NCBI GenBank assembly: GCA_003223645.1
Contig: QHVT01000017.1
Span: 62,001 to 126,000, forward strand
Direction of reading: 5' to 3'
Source: Acidobacteriota bacterium
GTDB lineage: Bacteria > Acidobacteriota > Thermoanaerobaculia > Gp7-AA8
Length of the DNA: 64,000 bases
The translations under genes were made by a program, and so were the position numbers. This document shows positions 59,993-64,000 of this stretch, piece by piece (within the stretch, counting starts at the first letter, position 1; every line of letters starts with the position of its first letter). The notes beneath the pieces are model-generated. The model saw only the letters and a program-made list of their open reading frames with translations, made no database searches and was not told where the DNA came from.

Positions 59993-60909
59993 CGACGATG
60001 CCGAATGTGGCGACCGCTGCCCCCAGCGGTCGCGGTGCCGCTGAGGGCAGCGGCACCCACAAGCTTGCGGACTACTTCGAGCTCTCGAAGTCACGCATCG
60101 TTCTGATGGTGCTCATCACCACCGCCGCCGGCTTTCTCTTCGCGGCGAAGCACGTCGATCCCGTCCTGCTCCTGCACGCGCTCATCGGCACCGCGCTCGT
60201 CGCCGCCGGCACGAACGCGCTCAATCAATACGTCGAGCGCGATCTCGACGCGAAGATGCATCGCACGCGCTCCCGTCCGCTCCCCGCCGGCCGCATGGCG
60301 CCGCGTACCGCGCTCCTCTTCTCCTCCGCGATCGCCATCCTCGGCACGCTCTACCTCGGCGTCTTCGTCAACTGGCTGACCGCCTTCCTCGGCGCGTTCA
60401 CGCTCACCAGCTACATCTTCGTCTACACGCCGCTCAAGCGCGTCTCCACCATCTGCACGCTCATCGGCGCCATCCCCGGCGCGATCCCGCCGCTCATGGG
60501 CTGGACCGCCGCGACCAACGCGCTGTCGCTCGGCGGCTGGATCGCCTTCGGCATCCTCTTCCTCTGGCAGCTCCCGCACTTCATGGCCATCAGCTGGATG
60601 TACCGCGACGACTACGCGCGCGGCGGCTTCGCCATGCTCTCCGTGCGCAACGAAGACGGATCGGCCGTCGCGCGCCAGGCGATTCTCTACACGCTCGCGC
60701 TCCTCGCCGTCAGCGTGCTCCCGTGGACGTTCGGCATGACCGGACTCGTCTACCTCATCGGCGCCGTCGCCGCCGGAGCCGCACTCCTCGCCGCCGCGAT
60801 CCGCTTCTTCCACGACCGCGACGTCAAACACGCACGCAGCGTGTTCATGATCTCGAACCTCTACTTGCTTACCGTGATGTTGCTCCTCGTCATCAATGCG
60901 CGCGCGTAA
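59989..60909 (+). CDS. ctaB: Protohaem IX farnesyltransferase (haem O synthase)
   Basis: A 306-residue UbiA-family prenyltransferase that adds a farnesyl group to haem B. The motif NALNQYVERDLDAKMHRTRS contains the Asp-rich site, YTPLKRVSTICTLIGAIPGA follows, and there are about nine helices. Residues 8-24 (ATAAPSGRGAAEGSGTH) are encoded by two small palindromes (60010-60058), another case of repeat DNA inside a coding sequence. It is a normal partner of ctaA. Confidence 0.95.
   Translation: MTTMPNVATAAPSGRGAAEGSGTHKLADYFELSKSRIVLMVLITTAAGFLFAAKHVDPVLLLHALIGTALVAAGTNALNQYVERDLDAKMHRTRSRPLPAGRMAPRTALLFSSAIAILGTLYLGVFVNWLTAFLGAFTLTSYIFVYTPLKRVSTICTLIGAIPGAIPPLMGWTAATNALSLGGWIAFGILFLWQLPHFMAISWMYRDDYARGGFAMLSVRNEDGSAVARQAILYTLALLAVSVLPWTFGMTGLVYLIGAVAAGAALLAAAIRFFHDRDVKHARSVFMISNLYLLTVMLLLVINARA
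60010..60058. repeat. Two adjacent palindromes inside the ctaB start
   Basis: GCGACCGCTG/CAGCGGTCGC (60010-60033) and GGTGCCGCTG/CAGCGGCACC (60034-60058). They encode part of the N-terminal tail of CtaB, before the first conserved residue. Confidence 0.75.
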
Positions 60910-60913
60910 CGCC

Positions 60914-61015
60914 TGTCATCCCGAGCGTAGCGAGGGACCCGGGCGGGAGGGGCGCGATACTCATGCCTGTGCCGCCACCCGAGCCCCAGCTCCCTCGCTC
61001 GCGCTCGGGATGACA
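60914..61015. repeat. TGTCATCCCGAGC palindrome supplying the sco start codon
   Basis: TGTCATCCCGAGCGTAGCGA at the left and CTCGCTCGCGCTCGGGATGA at the right are complementary. The final ATGACA contains the ATG (61010) of the Sco gene. It is related to 15823-15917 and 44251-44354. Confidence 0.88.
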
Positions 61016-61552
61016 TTGCTTCTGTTCGCATTCGCCTGCCATCAGCACTCCGATCTCCCGAAGCTCTTTCCCGTCCCCGACGCGCATCTCGTGAGCGAGC
61101 GCGGCACGCCGGTCTCGCTCGCATCGATGAAAGGCAGCGTGACGGTCTACGACTTCATCTACACGACCTGCAGCGGCACGTGCCCGATCATGACCAACAA
61201 CATGCGCGCGCTCACGAAGCAGATCGGCAAGAACGCGCCGGTGCGCTTCGTCTCCATCAGCGTCGACCCGACGCACGACACGCCCGAAGTGCTCTCCGTG
61301 TACGCGAAGCGCGTCCGCAACGACGACCGCTGGTCGTTCCTCACCGGAACGCGCAACGACATCGTCAAGCTGTCCATTCAGGGCTTCAAGCTCGCCGCGG
61401 GCGATCCCGGTCCCGGCGGCGATCCGCTCCTGCACTCCTCCAAATTCGCCGTCGCCGATAAAGAAGGAACGATCCGCGCGTACTATGACGGCGCGGACGG
61501 CGCGACGACGGACGACATCGCGAAAGCGGTCAACGCGCTCGCGCGCGAATGA
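61010..61552 (+). CDS. sco: Sco-family copper chaperone lipoprotein
   Basis: A 180-residue protein starting MTLLLFAFACHQ, with a short lipoprotein signal and Cys10 as the lipid site. The thioredoxin-fold Sco domain has Cys54-x3-Cys58 (TTCSGTCPIM) and the later copper His in LLHSSKFAVADK. FVSISVDPTHDTPEVL is characteristic. Sco delivers copper to the CuA site of ctaC. The start codon is part of a palindromic repeat; the earlier open frame would read the repeat and is not credible. It closes the oxidase operon. Confidence 0.9.
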   Translation: MTLLLFAFACHQHSDLPKLFPVPDAHLVSERGTPVSLASMKGSVTVYDFIYTTCSGTCPIMTNNMRALTKQIGKNAPVRFVSISVDPTHDTPEVLSVYAKRVRNDDRWSFLTGTRNDIVKLSIQGFKLAAGDPGPGGDPLLHSSKFAVADKEGTIRAYYDGADGATTDDIAKAVNALARE

Positions 61553-61579
61553 TCGTGTGTCTACGCGATTCAACCGAGA

Positions 61580-62028
61580 ACAGCCGCGGATGAGATATCC
61601 CTGCCACGCATGGAATCACACCAATAGCCGTGGCTGAGACATCCTTGCATGCAGATGATCGGAGTAACAGCCCTGGCTATTGATATCAATGGTCACGGAG
61701 CAGGCAGCCTACTCGAGATCAGGAAGAACGTTGATGATTTGATCAAGGAATGACAGCCAAGGCTATTACTACTTTGACTGAATGAGCTACCCGTACCAGC
61801 CCGGGCTAATGAAGACAATACAACACCAGCAGAGTAGCAATTGCCGAGGCTATTGCATCTGACTCATACATGCCAGGGCGTACCAGCCATGGACAAGAGC
61901 CCTAATAGCCGTGGCTATTGCATATCCTCGCCGCGGTCAGTCGCTGATTGTTACTCCCAGCAACAGGGTAACAGCCACGGATGGCGTCACAACCTTGATC
62001 TGCATTGATCTCAATAGCCACGGCTGGT
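61580..62028. promoter_or_regulatory. Phased array of AGCC-NN-GGCT palindromic sites
   Basis: Thirteen sites matching or near (A/C)AGCC-NN-GGCTATT fill the 490-bp gap before the XRE gene. Their centres are near 61586, 61606, 61630, 61673, 61695, 61759, 61802, 61846, 61889, 61911, 61933, 61977 and 62020. All intervals are close to multiples of about 21.7 bp, so the sites face one side of the helix. The best site (61904-61919) has 7-bp arms AATAGCC/GGCTATT. The last site (62013-62028) touches the TACGCT box of the XRE gene. Additional loose matches (near 61875) are out of phase. It is likely a cooperative operator or iteron-like array. Confidence 0.65.
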
Positions 62029-62033
62029 ACGCT
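62028..62033 (+). promoter_or_regulatory. Leaderless -10 element (TACGCT) for the XRE gene
   Basis: TACGCT ends 7 nt before the ATG at 62041, the same spacing as at other genes in the window. It lies right next to the last site of the palindrome array, so binding there should block the promoter. Confidence 0.5.
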
Positions 62034-62040
62034 TCATCAA

Positions 62041-62370
62041 ATGCCGAAAGCAGCGCGACGAAACCCAGATGCGACCCGCTTCGGAATGGTGATCCGCCGG
62101 CTTCGACAGGAGCGCGGCTGGACCATTGGGACCTTGGCTCACCGTGCCTTCATGAATCAGACCCACCTCGGCGTGCTGGAAGCCGGCGGCAACATTCCAA
62201 GCCTGATCACCATCCTCCGACTCGGCGACGCATTGGGAATCAACGGCGCCGATATCGTCCGCGAAGTCGAGGAGATGCGGCGAGAAGCGGAACGCGTCCG
62301 GCTCGCAGCGAAGAAGGCCGCCATGACACCGCCGCCGCCGGTGAACGACGACGATGTCGGCGGTTCATGA
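62041..62370 (+). CDS. XRE-family transcriptional regulator
   Basis: A 109-residue protein. Residues about 14-68 are a helix-turn-helix of the XRE/Cro type (IRRLRQERGWTIGTLAHRA; NQTHLGVLEAGGNIPSLITI; LGDALGINGADIV). A charged helix (VEEMRREAERVRLAAKK) and a Pro-rich tail follow. It should bind DNA as a dimer. ATG 62041 is chosen; an upstream in-frame GTG/ATG would place an operator-like site inside the gene. The array of palindromic sites directly upstream is the obvious target, implying autoregulation. Confidence 0.85.
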   Translation: MPKAARRNPDATRFGMVIRRLRQERGWTIGTLAHRAFMNQTHLGVLEAGGNIPSLITILRLGDALGINGADIVREVEEMRREAERVRLAAKKAAMTPPPPVNDDDVGGS

Positions 62371-62384
62371 TGCACATGCCAACG

Positions 62385-62601
62385 AACTCGCGCGCGATTG
62401 ATCGCCGCGGCGAGCACGGACATCCCTTTGCGAATCGCTTTTTGCATCCGTCGATCCGTAGCCGAGGATCAGGCCGCGCGCGTTACCGTAGTCGGACACG
62501 AGCGGGACTTCGATGCCGTTGGCCGCCGCCATTTTTGCGAAGCGTGATTCGTTTACGCCTGCGTGCAGACGGACGACGAGATGCGATCCTGCGCCCTGCA
62601 C
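62385..62601 (-). pseudogene. Remnant of a MocR-type (GntR-PLP) regulator, C-terminal end
   Basis: GAGSHLVVRLHAG, FAKMAAANGIEVPLVSDYGN and GLILGYGSTD in one frame, then QKAIRKGMSVLAAAINRA in another, together match the C-terminal end of PLP-aminotransferase-fold MocR/PdxR-type proteins. A 1-nt frameshift near 62450 separates the two. Nothing of the rest of the gene is seen upstream. The stretch 62602-62810 shows no feature I can name. Confidence 0.55.
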
Positions 62602-62810
62602 CGAGGATGACTAACGCGAGTCAACTCGAGACCGTCGCTTTGCCTTCTTCAGGAACGTAAACCTCACGACCGTGCCTACGAAGCGTGGTGTCGCGTGATG
62701 GGTGGGCGATGGACGAGCAAAAAGAAAGCACCGCGACAGCCGTCGATGAGAGGAGGAAGCAGAGCGGTCGCGTACCGTTGGTCGTCTTTGCAAAATCCAC
62801 TTCGTCCCGT

Positions 62811-64000
62811 TTAATGCCTGGCCGCCCGGCGGCGACCGACGGGCGAAGTGGTTAGCCCTAACTCGACTCCAGCCAGTTGCACTCCGCTCGTGTTCGTTCC
62901 GAAGCCGTCGAGGCGAAAGACAATGCTGTGCGTTGCAGGCGCTAACGTGCCGGTATCACCACCAACATAAATCTGCTCGGTGGCTAAGGACGCCGATGAC
63001 ACGTGGCGTTGGTCGAGTTCGCGCATGAGTATCCCGTCTACGAATACGCGCAGGAAGCCCTCGCCCGAAGCCGCGAAACTCCAGTTGAAACGCATTGTGT
63101 TTACTAGTTGCGTCGTTTTCACCTGTACGGTGATCGATGACGGTGATTCAGTGGGAGTAGCCGCGAGTCCCGTGGGGATGACAGCAGTAGAATTAGGCGT
63201 CGGAGAGTTCGCGCCGAGCTGGAGTGAGTTGAACAACGTGCTGCCAGCACCCGCAACATAATTGACCGCACCTGTCGTTGCCTCGACAACGCTGCTGGCG
63301 ACCGCACCAGGGAAGAAGGTCCAAGTGCTTGCGGGTAGACTGCCCGCGTAACAGATGCCCTTGTCCATGATGCACTTCGCACCCGTGGGGTAGAGGTTGT
63401 TTAGAAGACTCAATGAGTGACCATTTTCTAAAGAGAGAGGGTAGCCCATGCCACCGGTACCGTTGATGGGATCGCACGACGCAGCAGTGGCGTCACTAAA
63501 AGAAGAGTCGACTGACTGACCATAGAACCTGTAGGGCCGACTATGGCGGCATTCATAAGAATAATCATCGGTCGCTGGATTCGGCGTAACGTCGATGTTG
63601 TAGGCGTTCTGCAGAAACAGTTTGGTTCCGTCGAAACCGGTGACACCAGAAAGGAGGCCAACGTCGCGCGTGTCCACATAGCTGTCAGCCCAGTCGGCTT
63701 GTTTGCCGTAGCGCGAGGAATCTAGTCCGGGGTCGTAGGCATCCAAGAATGTTTCGTGTATTTGAAGCGCCGGCCGATTCTCTTTCTGTACCCAGAATTT
63801 CAGTCCGATTGTCGCGAAGTCGATCAGATTGGCGCCGGCGCTATGCGCAATGAAATGGATATATGAGTAGTTTTTGGCTCTGAGGTTCAAGGCCAAATTC
63901 TCGCCGATCGCGCTAGCGTTAGCATAGGCCTCCCACGGGCAAGGGAGGTGGCACGAGTTCGCAGCCTTGCTCTGCCAGTCCAGGACCCAGACATCCCAAT
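62811..64000 (-). CDS. Lipase-like alpha/beta hydrolase with C-terminal beta domain (5' end outside window)
   Basis: At least 396 residues; the gene begins beyond the window edge. The visible start contains WDVWVLDWQS and YIHFIAHSAGANLIDF, in which the Ser lies in a nucleophile-elbow setting (HSAGA) like lipases of the PGAP1/triacylglycerol lipase sort. Then an Asp (DAYDPG) and a His region (LENGHSLSLLNN) may complete the triad. After a Thr/Pro-rich linker (TPNSTAVIPT) the last about 110 residues are beta-rich (SITVQVKTTQLVNTMRFNWS), like a carbohydrate-binding module. The base composition is less GC-rich than in the operon genes, which suggests acquisition. Confidence 0.68.
   Translation of the reverse strand, partial: WDVWVLDWQSKAANSCHLPCPWEAYANASAIGENLALNLRAKNYSYIHFIAHSAGANLIDFATIGLKFWVQKENRPALQIHETFLDAYDPGLDSSRYGKQADWADSYVDTRDVGLLSGVTGFDGTKLFLQNAYNIDVTPNPATDDYSYECRHSRPYRFYGQSVDSSFSDATAASCDPINGTGGMGYPLSLENGHSLSLLNNLYPTGAKCIMDKGICYAGSLPASTWTFFPGAVASSVVEATTGAVNYVAGAGSTLFNSLQLGANSPTPNSTAVIPTGLAATPTESPSSITVQVKTTQLVNTMRFNWSFAASGEGFLRVFVDGILMRELDQRHVSSASLATEQIYVGGDTGTLAPATHSIVFRLDGFGTNTSGVQLAGVELGLTTSPVGRRRAARH

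Overview
The window is GC-rich, tightly packed bacterial DNA from an aerobic, probably surface-motile Gram-negative bacterium. Evidence for this is an aa3-type cytochrome oxidase operon, an Omp85-like outer-membrane barrel, lipoproteins, a PilT pilus-retraction ATPase and a chemosensory gene set. Gene content (DUF4388/receiver proteins, HEAT proteins, multi-haem cytochrome c beside a bc complex) and the style of the intergenic repeats suggest Acidobacteriota. That placement is an inference; no rRNA gene is present.

Layout. 1-3.5 kb: three tandem paralogues on the minus strand, secreted right-handed beta-helix proteins, each with the same terminator and leader hairpin. 3.6-7.2 kb: HD-GYP protein, gatC-gatA. 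7.2-7.8 kb: intergenic 21-bp tandem repeat. 7.8-13.9 kb: secreted protein, then a minus-strand operon (Omp85-like barrel, periplasmic protein, sensor kinase, NtrC-type regulator) and a lipoprotein. 13.9-17.8 kb: LysM-amidase, ribH, nusB, SGNH hydrolase. 17.9-42 kb: a chemosensory cluster (DUF4388/REC/GAF, two CheY-like proteins, CheA, CheW, zinc-ribbon receiver, AAA ATPase, HEAT protein, CheR, CheB, GAF, PilT). It is interrupted by accessory genes: a TIR/NDT-like two-gene module, a Fic protein, an amine oxidase, a trypsin-like/S1-P1 nuclease fusion, and a LodA-like oxidase fused to a haem-oxygenase-like diiron domain. 42-47 kb: YdeI-like protein, radical SAM enzyme, polyferredoxin, HEAT protein and two toxin-antitoxin pairs. 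47.2-61.6 kb: a respiratory operon (Rieske, split cytochrome b, octahaem cytochrome c, cupredoxin lipoprotein, cytochrome oxidase subunits I, III, IV and II, CtaA, CtaB, Sco). 61.6-64 kb: a phased array of palindromic sites in front of an XRE regulator, a MocR remnant and a truncated lipase-like gene.

Two genome-wide habits stand out. Many genes start at or close to a TANNNT -10 element lying 6-11 nt before the start codon, so their mRNAs are probably leaderless. Many gaps between co-directional genes hold large hairpins. Some have arms made of 7-9 bp tandem units around a unique core. Others are fixed-sequence palindromes. Several of these have entered coding sequence, where they supply start codons, stop codons or linker residues.

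The strongest candidates for something undescribed are the phased operator-like array at 61580-62028 with its XRE gene, the LodA-diiron fusion, the protease-nuclease fusion, the small-protein plus TIR-like pair, and the arm-core-arm hairpin family.
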